A stretch of DNA of 64,000 nt, taken from Sycobia sp. Sy_11. Its lineage: Eukaryota > Arthropoda > Insecta > Hymenoptera > Epichrysomallidae. Position numbers and translations under genes: made by a program. Each line of letters opens with the position of its first letter. Position 1 is the first letter of the stretch. The stretch lies in NCBI GenBank assembly GCA_018907035.1, contig JACCIC010000175.1:434001-498000 (forward strand), in the 5' to 3' direction. Below are positions 34,487-49,378 of this stretch, piece by piece. The notes beneath the pieces were generated by a model. It did not search any database. It worked only from the letters and a program-made list of their open reading frames with translations, and was not told the DNA's origin.

Positions 34487-37328
34487 TAAACCAGTAATCT
34501 TATCGCAGTAAAAAAAACATTTTTCTTATTTATCACTTAGGATCGGGAAATACAATTTCCATAAAAAAATGCGCAATAAATAAAGTATGTGTAATAATAA
34601 AAGTAGAAAAATTTTACAAACATTAGTAAAATCTACAATATTTATTTCATATATTCTGTTGAAAACAAAAGATACGATCCTTCATGTTTCGTGATTAAAT
34701 TCTACATGCAACAACTTTTCTGTGTGGCATTTCTAATGAACGACTGAGTACATATTTGTATTATTATTTAAAAATTTTTTTTTAAATTTTAAATTAAATC
34801 TTATTAAATTGAGTAAATAATTTTTTATCGGAATTATTTTTCTTTTGTCAAATTTTAATTTAATACTACTGCCATATCATCTTGATTCAATATTCTACGA
34901 GTTAATTTAATTTAATTTAATATTTATTAATTTAATAATATTTATTAATGGAATGCGTTATGTTTTCAATAATTGTAATAAATAAAATATCCTCTAAAAT
35001 ATCAAAACTTGATATTTATATTATTTCCTTATTTTTGATACTTCTAAAGATATTTTGCTGATTATAATTGTTATTTCTTTGGTAATTTTTGTACAAACAT
35101 CGTTTCACACCTATAAATCGAAAGCCATTTACAATACCGAATAAATGCAATTCATATCTTTATGCATTATAAATAAGGGGCTACTCCGATTGAGAGTCAA
35201 GTTCTCCAAAAGTTCTCTTTCGGTTCTCGCCGAGCTCTCTTGCTTTTCTTCTGTAATACAACGCCAAGTAAACAGTACATCAAAGTTCATCTATAACATT
35301 GTGTGGGCGATAAGAACGAAAGTCGAAAAGAACTGGAGAGAGCTAAAAAAACCAGAGAACGTCCAATCTCATTATATATTTTTAGGTAATTTTTAGATAT
35401 TCGCGATATAATGTTTAATTGTTCTTTCTTGCGATAAATATTTTTTAATAAATTCTATTGCGCGCAGGTGAGGACCACGGGAAGTTCGATTAAAATTTAC
35501 TTTTTCATAAAAATTTAATTTTTTTAATTTAAATTCTATATTATCTTGGAAAATAATCTTCACATTAAAAAATGAAAAGAGTAACTTTCGATTTAGAAAT
35601 TAATTTGTCATAATCATTACATATTTGAGACACCAAAAAGTTATGTGCTTTTTGGCTCTCACAGAGCTTTCCCCGCCTCTCTTCTACTTTCAAAGTAGTT
35701 CTCTTCTTCCATTTACAAATAAGGTATACGTTGTTTATAGATGATAACAAGGAAAATTATAATATAAATGAATAGATAAATATGAATAGATGAATGCACT
35801 ACATTGTCTTGTTTGAACCTATTATTATTGTGCAAGTGGTAGAAAGTATTAATGACTATTGCTTATTGCTTAGTCTGTGATGAAAAACTTATTCAAACAG
35901 CTATTTAGCATTTTATGAAGAAACTCCAAAAATCTGTTTTTAAACAAAAAATGTGACATTTTTATAGTGAAGCATAGATTGTAATTGAACTGTCCATTAT
36001 ATCATAAAAAATGACTAGAAAATGGTTAATGAAATAGAAAATCAAAAAAGTTATTTTTGTTCGCTTGTTATCATTTATAAACAACGTACTACTTATATGT
36101 AAAGGGAATAATAGAACCACTTTGAAAGTAGAAGAGAGGCGGGGAAAGCTCTGTGAGAGCCAATAAGCACATAACTTTTTGGTGTCTCAAATATGTAATG
36201 ATTATGACAAATTAAATTCTAAATCAAAAGTTACTCTTTTCATTTTTTAATGTGAAGATTATTTTCCAAGATAATATAGAATTTAAATTAAAAAAATTAA
36301 ATTTTTATGAAAAAGTAAATTTTAATCGAACTTCCCGTGGTCCTCACGTGCGCGCAATAGAATTTATTAAAAAATATTTATCTCAAGAAAGAACAATTAG
36401 ACATTATATCGCGAATATCTAAAAATTACCTAAAAATATATAATGAGATTGGACGTTCTCTGGTTTTTTTAGCTCTCTCCAGTTCTTTTCGACTTTCGTT
36501 CTTATCGCCCACACAATGTTATAGATGAACTTTGATGTACTGTTTACTTGGCGTTGTATTACAGAAGAGAAGCAAGAGAGCTCGGCGAGAGCCGAAAAAG
36601 AACTTTTGGAGAACTTGACTCTCAATCGGAGTAGCCCCTTATCTATAATGCATAAATATATGAATTGCATTTATTCGGTATTGTAAATGGCTTTCGATTT
36701 ATAGGTGTGAAACGATGTTTGTACAAAAATTACCAAAGAAATAACAATTATAATCAGCAAAATATCTTTAGAAGTATCAAAAATAAGGAAATAATATAAA
36801 TATCAAGTTTTGATATTTTAGAGGATATTTTATTTATTACAATTATTGAAAACATAATGCATTCCATTAATAAATATTATTAAATTAATAAATATTAAAT
36901 TAAATTAAATTAACTCGTAGAATATTGAATCAAGATGATATGGCAGTAGTATTAAATTAAAATTTGACAAAAGAAAAATAATTCCGATAAAAAATTATTT
37001 ACTCAATTTAATAAGATTTAATTTAAAATTAAAAAAAAAATTTTTAAATAATAATACAAATATATACTCAGTCGTTCATTAGAAATGCCACACAGAAAAG
37101 TTGTTGCATGTAGAATTTAATCACGAAACATGAAGGATCGTATCTTTTGTTTTCAACAGAATATATGAAATAAATATTGTAAATTTTACTAATGTTTGTA
37201 AAATTTTTCTACTTTTATTATTACACATACTTTATTTATTGCGCATTTTTTTATGGAAATTGTATTTCCCGATCCTAAGTGATAAATAAGAAAAATGTTT
37301 TTTTTACTGCGATAAGATTACTGGTTTA
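34487..37328. repeat. Large foldback element C (arms ~1.27 kb)
   Basis: The left arm 34487-35753 and right arm about 36063-37328 are near-perfect reverse complements, from TAAACCAGTAATCTTATCGC on the left to GATTACTGGTTTA on the right, around a spacer of about 310 bp. Each arm contains the same 83-codon frame (35145-35396 plus, 36419-36670 minus) with a few differences; I recognise no protein in it. The outer ends both start TA; the flanks show no other clear target duplication. It is probably a non-autonomous foldback transposon. Confidence 0.92.
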
Positions 37329-40300
37329 TGCGATATGATTGGCAAATTCATTTTTTTAACCTCTATTAATTTTATATATTTATTTATTTATTTATTTATG
37401 TATTTATTTATTAAAGAAGAATTTTTAATTATCTTTACTATCTTAGTAATATGTATTGCCTTGAATATTAATATTGGTTATTAGAAAAGTTATTATAAAA
37501 GAGAAAAATGCATTTCAATATTGCCATATGTATGTACTGGCAACTTATTATCGAATTTTGAGATGCTACATTTTACTCGCAACTACTCGCGACAGAGCAA
37601 GGCAATGAAATATGATACTGAAATAAGAAGCTTTGATAAGGAACGTTCTTTCGTGTATAACATCGAGCGCTACATAGGCGAATTAAACATTTGTTTATAT
37701 AAAAATAAATCCCCACACGTAAAATGTTAAAAAACTGCCAATGAGAGGAAATCACCTCATCGGAGAACTAGTATTTTAATCTTACAGTTAAAAAATGTAC
37801 TTAATAACAATAAAAATATACAACTACAATATCGTTGTTTTATATTCAGTTAAAGCTTAGCTACCTTTATTTTCAATTAAAATCTAAACATTTGTTATGT
37901 GTCCTTTCGTTACTTCCAAAACAGATTTTAAAAATATATTTTTTTATCGTATGAAACAAACTTTTATTAAAAAATCTATATTATGTGTTAAAAATTCTTT
38001 AGTCTTAAAATTTTTTGTTAACTTTTCACAAAATTTCTTAAAACTTTACATAAAATTTAAAATAAATCTAACAAGGAAAGCTCGCGGTATTTGTTTAATT
38101 TAAGTGAAAAAGAAATTATTATATTCAACATCGTGTTTTCTTTTAATTTTTAGATATTTATACGATGTTGCAGTGATAAAATACCGTACTACAATTTAAA
38201 ACCATTCACCATAGCTGAAATTTTGTCCTAATTTGCAAACTTATTTACTTATTTCAATTTTAAGATATGCTAAATGACGAAAAATTCATTTTGAACATTA
38301 TCGTTCAAAGTACAATATAATAAAAAGTGTATTATATATATAATATTAAAAGCACTTTACCTTTTACGTAATACATTTACATCTAAATTTACGATTAATT
38401 TTTTTATATTCAATAATATTATTTAAAACTAACATTAAAGTGGCTCAAAGTTAATATAGTCTATCCAAGACTAAAATATATTTTATTTTTTATTATAAAA
38501 GAAATAAATATAATAATTTTTAATTATAAAAATAACACATATGGACAAAAGTACGTATATATGGCATAGACGTAAGATTTAAATAAAAAATTAATAAATC
38601 ATTCATTTTAGAAGGTCTAGAGTAATAATAAATATATATCGATTATATATAATGAATATAGAATCATATAATGAAAAAATATCGATTGTCGACATTGGCG
38701 GCATCTTTCAGTAGCTTTTATCAACATTTTCCATGCATGGATTATTGGAAAATCCATGTTTTCTGAAGATCATAAATAATAATCGTAATCATAAATCTAC
38801 ATCATAAATGATAATAACAATTAATTGTTTAAAATTTTATTCAAACTTTTAGTTTAAATCATTGTTTTTAAAATAAGCTGAAAAGAAAGATAATAATATA
38901 AAAATAAATTTTTCAATTTATTCAAAATTAAAATAATATATTAAATTTCTCTTAGTAAATTATTTTCTTAAATTGAGAAAGCATCTTCTTAAATCAAGAA
39001 AATATTTACTTAATGTAAGAAGAATTCACTTGAATCAAACCACGTACTCTTAAACATAGTGAATATTTTCTTAATTTAAGAAAATTATTTACTTGGTACA
39101 AAACAAGTACATATTTACTTGATATCGGAAAATATTTTTTTCAGTGTAATAAAATTCATCATGTTTGATTCAATATAAGTTTTTTTTTTAATAAAAAACA
39201 TATTGAATTGAGAAAGAAATCTTAACCAGTAGTGGGTTAAGGACTTTTATCTCGCGAATGACGTTCTTTTAAATACGAATATTGTAGAAGATTCTTATTA
39301 AAAAATGCCGAATTGTAACCCTTAAGCATAATTTTTAACGTTTATGTAACGTAGTTATATTTATAAAGTACGCATAATAAAATTCCCGATAAAAATTCTT
39401 AATTTACACATAATACAATATTCTTCGCAGAAATCAGCGCAGTTATAAAATTTTAGCTATAACGCGTTCCTATACATGCGTGTATGAATTTATGCCGAAT
39501 CGTGAACAAACAAAAGAATTCTTATACAGATACTTATGTAAATTGTACCGGAAAACTACTTGTAGAGAAAAATCGCAGCGAACAATAAAGATGTATATAA
39601 GTATATAAGAAATTTTCATGAAAATGTACGGTAGGTATACTTTTCGTAATATAGAGACAAACCCACGCTCCACCCAATATGGAGAATCAGAGATGAAATT
39701 GTTGAATTGTTTTTCGGAAATATCGCTCAAACCAAAAAATTTTTAAAACAAAAAATATGTATTTTAATGAGATCTATATGTCTTTGGAATATTTTTGAAA
39801 GTTTTTGTGATATTAATCAGAAAAATCATGAATTGTATTTCGTAGTCGTAAAGCATCCCAAAAGACATAAGTATACGCTGGTATACGAAGTTTCATTAAA
39901 ATTGATGGTTGGTGTTTTTCGGAAGTCTGTTCATATTTTCAAACACAAATGTCTCAATCTCGACTCCTCTATACTGTATTTTCAACGCATAAAAATAGAA
40001 TTACATTTTTGGTAACAATTTGACACCCTGATGAAGCTGTAATTTTGTTAATTTATACACATTCGACTGCAAAATGGAAACATATACAAATCAGTTGTAC
40101 ATAGTTGAGAGTATTTTTCATGTCTTGTAAGCATCGACATTTTATTAAATTTATCACTCTGGTTATAGATGTAATTCGCACTTTTTTTTGGTTAATAGAA
40201 GAATAATTTTTTTAACTATATTAAAATCTATGACTCAGATACACTATTTATTGGGCGCTTTATGGCTTATATACGCAACTAATAGAAAACATAAACATTT

Positions 40301-40460
40301 TTATTTATATTTTATTAAAACAAAAACGTAAGTTAAAACTTATATACAAAATATTTACTGTATTACTTTTACAAGGATTGTCAACACAAAATCAATTATT
40401 TGATTGAGAAAATAGTACTATGTTTTTAATAATTAAATAAATAAATAAATATATATATAC

Positions 40461-40508
<48 letters not shown>

Positions 40509-41027
40509 AATAAAATTTTAAACAAATAGATTAAACGTTGAGAAAATGAGAATGTTTGAAAATTTTCATATGTAAAAATTATAAATAACATTTTCTAAAC
40601 ATTTTCATTTCAAAATAAAAAAAACAATTAAAAAATAAAATACAACTCATTATATTAAGAATCAAATTTAATATCAATTTTATACAATATATAAATAAGT
40701 TATATGCAAATTGTACATTCTTACAGAAAAATTAACAATTTCTGTATTTCCATTAGCTATATATGAATTAAATCTCCATGTTTTCTTATATAACTTTTGA
40801 AAATCGTTTGATAATTTCAAAATAATAACAAATATTCATGTCATCCAACACGTAGTTTTATTATACAACTTTATTCCGTGATTTTTTTCAAATAATTTTA
40901 TGATCTCATCATTGCTCTTTTGAAGTTGCAAATATTACAAAAATTCTATAAATAATTTATGAATATATACATCGTATATAATACGAATTATTGTTTATAC
41001 ATAGTCAGATTTGAATCTGCAATTTTA
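37329..41027. other. AT-rich region between foldback C and fem/tra
   Basis: Contains a (TTTA)n-like stretch at 37377-37415, the dispersed repeat copy at 38460-38870 and a (TA)n tract at 40448-40504. Frames of 60-100 codons here (for example 39707-40015) have no recognisable similarity and AT-driven composition. Confidence 0.55.
38460..38870 (+). repeat. Dispersed repeat, copy 2 (partner at 3060-3415)
   Basis: Same orientation as copy 1, with a tandem duplication near 38780 (ATCATAAATAATAATCGTAATCATAAAT) that copy 1 lacks. Confidence 0.75.
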
Positions 41028-44000
41028 TTAATAAGGATGTCGGAAACCTAAAACAGAATATACAATTATTTTTATATATTACAATACATCATTAAGAGGT
41101 GTGATACCAGGTGATACCAATTTTTCTTCTTATAAATTTTATTTAAACTTAATCTCTATTTACGTCAATCTTACACTTCTATAAAGTTGCACATTCATCA
41201 AACACTGTTAGTGAAATTGAAAACGTTGTTAGAATTTTGTAATCAAAAGTTAAAATAAAGTTTTTAATCAGTTCTCACTTCCATACGGTTTTTGATGAAT
41301 TTGAATTAATCTTTGCAGTAACGCAGCTTGCACGTAAATAATTTATATAATTAATTAAAATTGCAAGAATTTACTGCGCATATGTAATATTGTTTAAAAT
41401 AAAGTACGTTCCATTCAATCGGTATAAGAGAGTCGGTCAATAGTTTTTATGTCAGTTTGGTTGCAGATTGCAGGTTGCAGAAACCAAATCTGAATCTTAT
41501 TTATGAAAACTTTTTCTTTCATAAATATATATTTTTCAAATTGAGTGAAAGCATTATTACTTACGCGGATTGGAACGTGCATCTCCTCTGTACATATTTT
41601 GCGGAAGTGGAAATCGTGGTGGAAAAGGCGCACGCATTGGAGGTCCAGGAAGGTGACTTCTGATTATCGGAGCTCCCATCGATGGTAAAACTGGCCCAAG
41701 AAAAATTGGTCTTGGAGGAAATCCCTTTCAAATAAATGATGAACTTGATCAATAAAATTATTTCCACTATCTAGGCGCGTTCATTGTAAATTTTTTAAAT
41801 CTTGTAGATTTTTATTTTCGAAATCTTACCCCATAATATATAGGAACCGGTATTGGCTCCACGTATGGTCCCGCGGAATTGCGCCTTTCTTTTGAAAATT
41901 GTCTTCTGTCTTGCCGCTCGTACGATCGATCCCTCGATCTTCCTCTGTTTGAACTGTGACCTCGTTCGTTTCTGTTTGATCTGTACAGAAAATTTCAATT
42001 AAAACTTTTTAATTACATTCTATTAATATATTAAAATATATGCTTACCGTGAATAATTATGTTTCTCTTTGCAGTATTCCCGATCTCGAGAATGCGATCT
42101 TGTCACTGATCTTTTTTGAGGTTCTTCGCGTCTAGTCTCCTTTGTGTATGAGGAATATCTTAAACAATCGAAATAGTTTTTCAAATTTTTTATTTACTTA
42201 CTTAATCTTAATGATTTCATAAATATAAAATATTGTTATATATAATACCTGTCAGTTTTGTGATCCTCACTACTGTGATCTTCGCAACGTTGTCTTGAAC
42301 GTTCCTTAGAGCTAAAAATAAGCATTCATTCACATGGATAATGGTTTTAAGCAAAATATTTCAATTAATGTATTGAGAAGTAAATTAACAAATAATAAAA
42401 TTTTATACATATAAATTAAAAGCTTTTAATAAAAGATTCTGATAAAGCAAGTTTAACAAATTTAATCCTCTTCTACAATGGAATAGATGGAATGCCGAAG
42501 ATCAGTAATATTTATTACTCAAGAATTTAATTACTTTTTGTTAGAATTTTACTATAGTAACGCAAAACGTACAAGAAAATCATGTAAATTATAATAATGT
42601 ATTTGGATAATTACAAAATTTTTCTAATACATTTTCATTGAAAAAGTAAACTTTTTCTAACTTCTAAAAATTTGTTTAATATTCAGTAAATATTATTATA
42701 AAAATGTTAAAACAATATATTTTATACTACAATCATAACTTAAGTTATTTATCAAAATATTTAAACACTTTCAAATGTGTAGTGACTAACCTTGAATGCT
42801 GCGAATACGAGGGACGAGTACGTGAACGAGAATTCCTAATTTTACTTCTCTCTCGTTCTGGACTAGATGATTCAGATCGTTTTGAATATGGTGATTTATC
42901 TAATGCAAAGAAAAAATAAAATTTTAAAATAGAAAATTAAAATAATTACCGAAATATTACCAGTTGTTAGAGAAGTTTACTTATTAAAAATAATAATAAT
43001 AACATTTTTATTAAATAGACAAATTTTATTAAATAGATTCTATAAGAAAAAATATGCTTTTATTCTTCATAGACATTAGGAAATTGGACATTTTTACGAA
43101 TGTAATGTAAAAACAATAAAATTTAGTATTTTTGTTATTGATTAGAGTATTATTTGATATATTTATAAAATATTTTTTATTACTGTTATTGAGTATTTCT
43201 GACTTGAGTTAGTTTTATAAAAATTGTTATACTTGTTGTATGATTAAGACTTATGTTAGAGTACTGGTTAGAGTTACTTTAGTTTCTTCATACAGATGTT
43301 CACAGTCTACAGCATATATCAATTATAAAATCAACATTTAATTTAATGTACACTTAATTTTAGCTAAAAAGTATATTCATTTTCTACCAAAAATACTAGT
43401 TGAACAACTATCGATATGTTCGATTCAAAAAGATGAATTGAATAATTTTTTGATAAATTTTTTAATAAACGAAATTACAAAATGGAAAATAAACATACTT
43501 ACCTATATCATTGCTGCTAACAACTTCTACTGTACGGAGCTCTTCGACATTTGCTTCTGTTGCTTGGAAGTTCTTTAATTCTTCACGATCAAATAATGGT
43601 TTAGATCCTTCATCTTTTGTAAAAAAGTATCAATTTTATTTAAAGTATAAACAATTATTTCTATCACTAAAAATTTATTATTGATATTACAATTTTATGT
43701 GATTATAGAATGATATTATTTTGTATTTTTCATATCAATATTTTAATAGTTCTCTTCAGTGGTGAATTGTCGAAACATTTGTGAAACACACATGCAAATT
43801 AAGATCTTCAAAAACTATTCGAAAAATATAAATACATAAATATCAAGCTTTAACTTCTTCAATTTCATCCAAATCCAACTCAAATTCAATTCAATTTATT
43901 TACATGCATGAAAATTGTTGATTTTTGAAACTGATAATTCCTACAATTGATCATTCTAATTTTTCTTTTAAAATTAAATACATGATGACTATTTGGCTTT

Positions 44001-45598
44001 AATTTGAAAATCATTTAGCTGCATTTAAATTCACTCAATTCGCTTTAATTTTGAAAATGGCTCAATAGTTTCTTAACAAAAAATCTAGAAAATTTTGGTT
44101 AACAATATATTTTATAAAACTTCTATTTACTTCATTTTAAATTTTTATTACTGTGCTTTAATAAGTCTACTTTTATAAGAGATACATTTTGGATAAATTT
44201 TTTATATTTAGTAGTATAAAAATGTCATTTTTCTTAAAATTCACTTCAAATTTCTTAACTTCATAAAAGATATTAAGAAAAACTAACTCGATTTTATTCA
44301 TTATAATGGGATGAATGAATTCTCAAAAAAGCACATAAAGAAAGCACATAAAGAAAGCTAATGCAAAATAAAATAAATAAAGTAAAGCATTTATTATAAA
44401 ATAAATTATCATAAATATAAATAGAGTCTACATAGTGCTGATTTAGACATTTGCATCTTCTTTTCACAGCAGTCTTCATTGTTTTACTTAAAATTTGAAG
44501 TATTACTATTAAATATTTATAAATTCTAAACATAACAAACAAATTGAACGAATAAAACTCTTTAGTTTTAAATAAACTAATGTAAATAATTTGAACTCTT
44601 CTTTCTTCTGGATAAAGATAATCCATAGTCTTTAGGTATACAGATGTATACTTCATTGTAAAATATATGTAAATAATAACGTCTTAAGTTACCCTCTCTT
44701 CGTTTAAGTATTATATCCTCAGGATTATAAATTCCTCGTCGAATTTCGTTTGTTTGAATGGAAGGTGTAGGTATATTTTGGTAAATTTTTACTTTAATCT
44801 GTCTTAGTTCATTTTCATCGACTTTTAAAATTTCGTTTGGTTTCTTTGAAAACATCCGGTTTTTTTCTAATGTATCAACCCTGAAAATTTGGTTTAAAAA
44901 ACCACATTGAAAATATTTGATCAATATATAAGCGAACGTAGAAAATCACAATCAATAATTAAGTATATGTAATTTCAAATAATGTAAAATTAAATATAGA
45001 ATTTTTTATGTACTACATAAAACGTTTTGATAAATATAATGAGATTTTTATTAAATAATAAAATGAAATGTTCATCTATATAAAAAACGTTAAAGACAAT
45101 TTTTGTTAAGTAAAATGTCAGTTTGCATAGCAATTTCTTTTGAATTGAAAAAATATAAAATAACTTCTTTAAGATTATTATATAATTATATTCAAGAACA
45201 TCTTATATATTTTATAATCTAATCATAGCAAAATTATATTGTAATAAAATTGTAAATATATAGAGAAGATTTTAAGAATATTAATTAGTCATAATTATTT
45301 ACATACTCTATTGATACAGCTTGACTGTTGTTGGTCCTGGATGTTGAGGGACTTTTACAATAAGATTCTCTGTAGCTGCTACTACTTTCACTTTCACTAC
45401 AATTTCTAGAAGGAGATTTTGATTTCCAGTCCAGTCCAAGTTGTTTAGCTCTTTCTTTTTCATATTCTTCAATCTTCTTACGCTTCAATTTTTCATGCTT
45501 CCTTTCTAATTCTTGCTGTATCTTCCAAGCAATTCTTCGTCTTTCTTTTTCTTTTTCTGCATTCGAAATGGAAGTAGGTGGACTTTGCCTTCTCATTT
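41028..45598 (-). CDS. fem: feminizer/transformer, SR-type splicing regulator of sex determination; nine coding exons
   Basis: Exons (minus): 45598-45307 (ATG 45596), 44880-44693, 43613-43503, 42899-42791, 42311-42249, 42158-42048, 41980-41830, 41724-41565 and 41047-41028. All junctions have AG/GT and compatible phases. The joined frame is 400 codons, nearly the honeybee Fem length (about 403). Domains: an N-terminal basic coiled region (IAWKIQQELERKHEKLKRKK); a hymenopteran Tra-type region (VDENELRQIKV ... NPEDIILKRR ... LFDREELKN); an RS-rich middle (exons 4-7); then EPIPVPIYYG|GFPPRPIF, a proline-rich stretch and an NPRFRHPY end. Fem acts in the nucleus with Tra2 to drive female splicing of fem itself and of doublesex. 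The splice donor after exon 2 is weak (GG|GTAACT), and the 1.08-kb intron behind it is where a male-specific, stop-containing exon is expected. A possible 5' UTR exon ends at 45755. Several GAAGAT hexamers lie in the transcript. Confidence 0.93.
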
Positions 45599-46319
45599 CT
45601 AAAATTTTATATTAAATAATTTTTTACACTCCACCATAAAAAAGTAGAAAAGTAAAATTATCATTCAAAATCAAATATTAAATTTCGGATTAAACATTTA
45701 CACAAAGGATTGCATCTGTCTAAAAGACACGAATTATTAAAATAAATTTAGTACCTGTAAAGTTCGATGTAGGAACAATTTATAATAAATAATAAAAAAT
45801 TTTAATGTATATTAATATGCTGTCGAACTGATGTCACTCTTATAATGACAAAATATTTGATATTATTAATTTAAAAGATGACTCGGAATACTTTCTAATG
45901 AACCTACCGCATCAGTGAATCGTCCACTTCTGTCTTACATCGTTTACTTCTAAGTGTATAAACATTGTAAGAGATAACTTGCAAGAATGCAAGTTTGAAC
46001 TTGCAACTTTTCAAGTTGCAACTTGAATTTGAACAGTTCAAGCGACATCATTCAAGTACATCAGCTGCAGTTAATAATTACAAGAATTAGGAAGAAGCAC
46101 AGAAGTACTATATGCAGCTATAGGGAGGCGGATCATTTATGCCGAGCCGAGCCCATTTGATGATCATATCAAAGCGCTGATTGGTTCTCAGGCTGGGAAT
46201 TGGGAAGTGGGAGGAATTAGGAGGGAACTAAGGAATGCTGACAATTTGTCACAATGTTTATGCAGGCTTATGCACCGATTGGAAATTGGAACCGATGATT
46301 GTACCTGTATACCGAAATT

Positions 46320-46392
46320 GGTACCAGCAGAGGTACCAGTTGATACCTGCTGGTACCGACGAAGGGTACCGATCTGGTACCACTTTGGTACC
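46320..46392. repeat. Cluster of six GGTACC palindromes
   Basis: GGTACC occurs at 46320, 46332, 46352, 46365, 46376 and 46387, six times in 73 bp, with GTACC and GATACC variants beside it. Confidence 0.97.
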
Positions 46393-46991
46393 GCATGCAC
46401 TAACACGTTATATATATATATAGAATCTCGCATGTAGCAGATAGGCATCGGCAATGGACATTACTGTCCTAAGATGTATTATGTAAGATGTATTCTGGTG
46501 TATCAGTTGGTATCAAATTATCAGGTCAGGTGTAGGAAGGAAGCACGTCCGGGGCAGGTACTCAGGTGTAGATACTATCTGATACTATCTCTAAAAATGA
46601 CAAAATTATCATTTCAGTTGAAAAAATTACCGAATAGGCTTATATAAAATAACCAACTTCAAATATAGATTTTTATTTTTTTACAAGTATTTTAATTGGT
46701 AACTTTGCCTATAATTTCTTATAATTAATATAAGGAAATCTTTCTCCGTTATAAAAATACATACATTTTTATAGATAAATGTTTTTAATTTTTTTTTTAA
46801 TTTATTAAAATAACATCATGCATTAGTTTTGGCATTTGTAAGCCTGAGATTTCATCTAGTTCTAAAATGTCACCAGAACCTCTATCAAGTCGGGACCGTG
46901 GTTAGGACAGTTAGGAAATGGTTAGGACGTTAGAACAGGTTATAACACAGTATAGCAGACTGGTATTAGCTGAGTAGCTGGTTATCAGAGG

Positions 46992-46992
<1 letters not shown>

Positions 46993-47052
<60 letters not shown>
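46993..47052. repeat. (TA)n microsatellite
   Basis: About 30 TA units between fem and reptin. Confidence 0.98.
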
Positions 47053-47054
<2 letters not shown>

Positions 47055-47544
47055 TTATATCGATTATAGGTTAAATCAGTAGCTAGGTTACATCTTACTA
47101 AAGATTACCGGCGCGTATAATTATAGGTATATTAAAAATATTATATAATTTAAATATTAATCATCATATTTGAATTTTTTAAATAGTAATTCATCTAAAA
47201 TATAATTTCTATTAACTGGAAAGTAAGTAATAATGTATATGCTAAAAGTATTGGTTATTTATATAAATATTTTTGTTAGGTTATAAAGAGGTTAAGAAAA
47301 AAAATATGTTGCATTGTTTGCATAGAAACGTGATAGAAACTACAATTATATTATCAGCAAATATACATAACTTGAAACCATACTGAAAACTAAAGATATA
47401 CATGATAATATCGGATTGATATTGTTAATTTTAATAAAAAAGTGAATTTTATCTATTTAATATCTTTATTGATGATTACTTAAATTAAATTTTCTTTGAC
47501 AATACTCATTATATATAAAAATTGTTTTCTTTTGCATCAGATAA

Positions 47545-48933
<1,389 letters not shown>

Positions 48934-49378
48934 AATAAGAACTTTAAATATAAGAATTATTTCACAACATGCAATGACAATTACTATTAGTTTAATTAAT
49001 TTTTAAGAGATATTATAAGTTATTTAACAGTACAATAAAATCTGATTTATAAAAATAAGTTTCAGTTTCTCAACTTAAAACAGTCTATGTTATATACCTC
49101 TAAAACCTAAAATTTTTTATGTTATTAACATTATTATTATATTAAAGCAAATATTTTATTTAGCTAATGAAGCATAGTTAATTTGTTTTAGTATAAAATA
49201 GATATTATTGAGTTACATACATGATTTTTCATATATAAGACAAATTTATTGTAAATTTTTCCAATTTTTAAATTTCACTTTAAGTCTAATACATTTCATG
49301 TTATTTAAAGTATCAAAGATATGACATTACACAAATATATGAATCAAAAACACATAATTTAATAAAATTTAAGTTATA

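Larger units (their letters stand above)
45756..47539. promoter_or_regulatory. Shared upstream region of fem (-) and reptin (+)
   Basis: The only intergenic space between two head-to-head genes, so it should hold both promoters. It includes a less AT-rich stretch (46120-46400), the GGTACC cluster and a (TA)n tract (46993-47052). A splice-acceptor-like TTTTCTTTTGCATCAG lies directly before the reptin ATG, suggesting a 5' UTR intron for that gene. Confidence 0.45.

Noticed and set aside
44294..44656. 120-codon minus-strand frame in the fem intron
   Set aside because: AT-driven hydrophobic sequence without similarity. The upstream overlapping frame is explained by read-through of fem exon 2.
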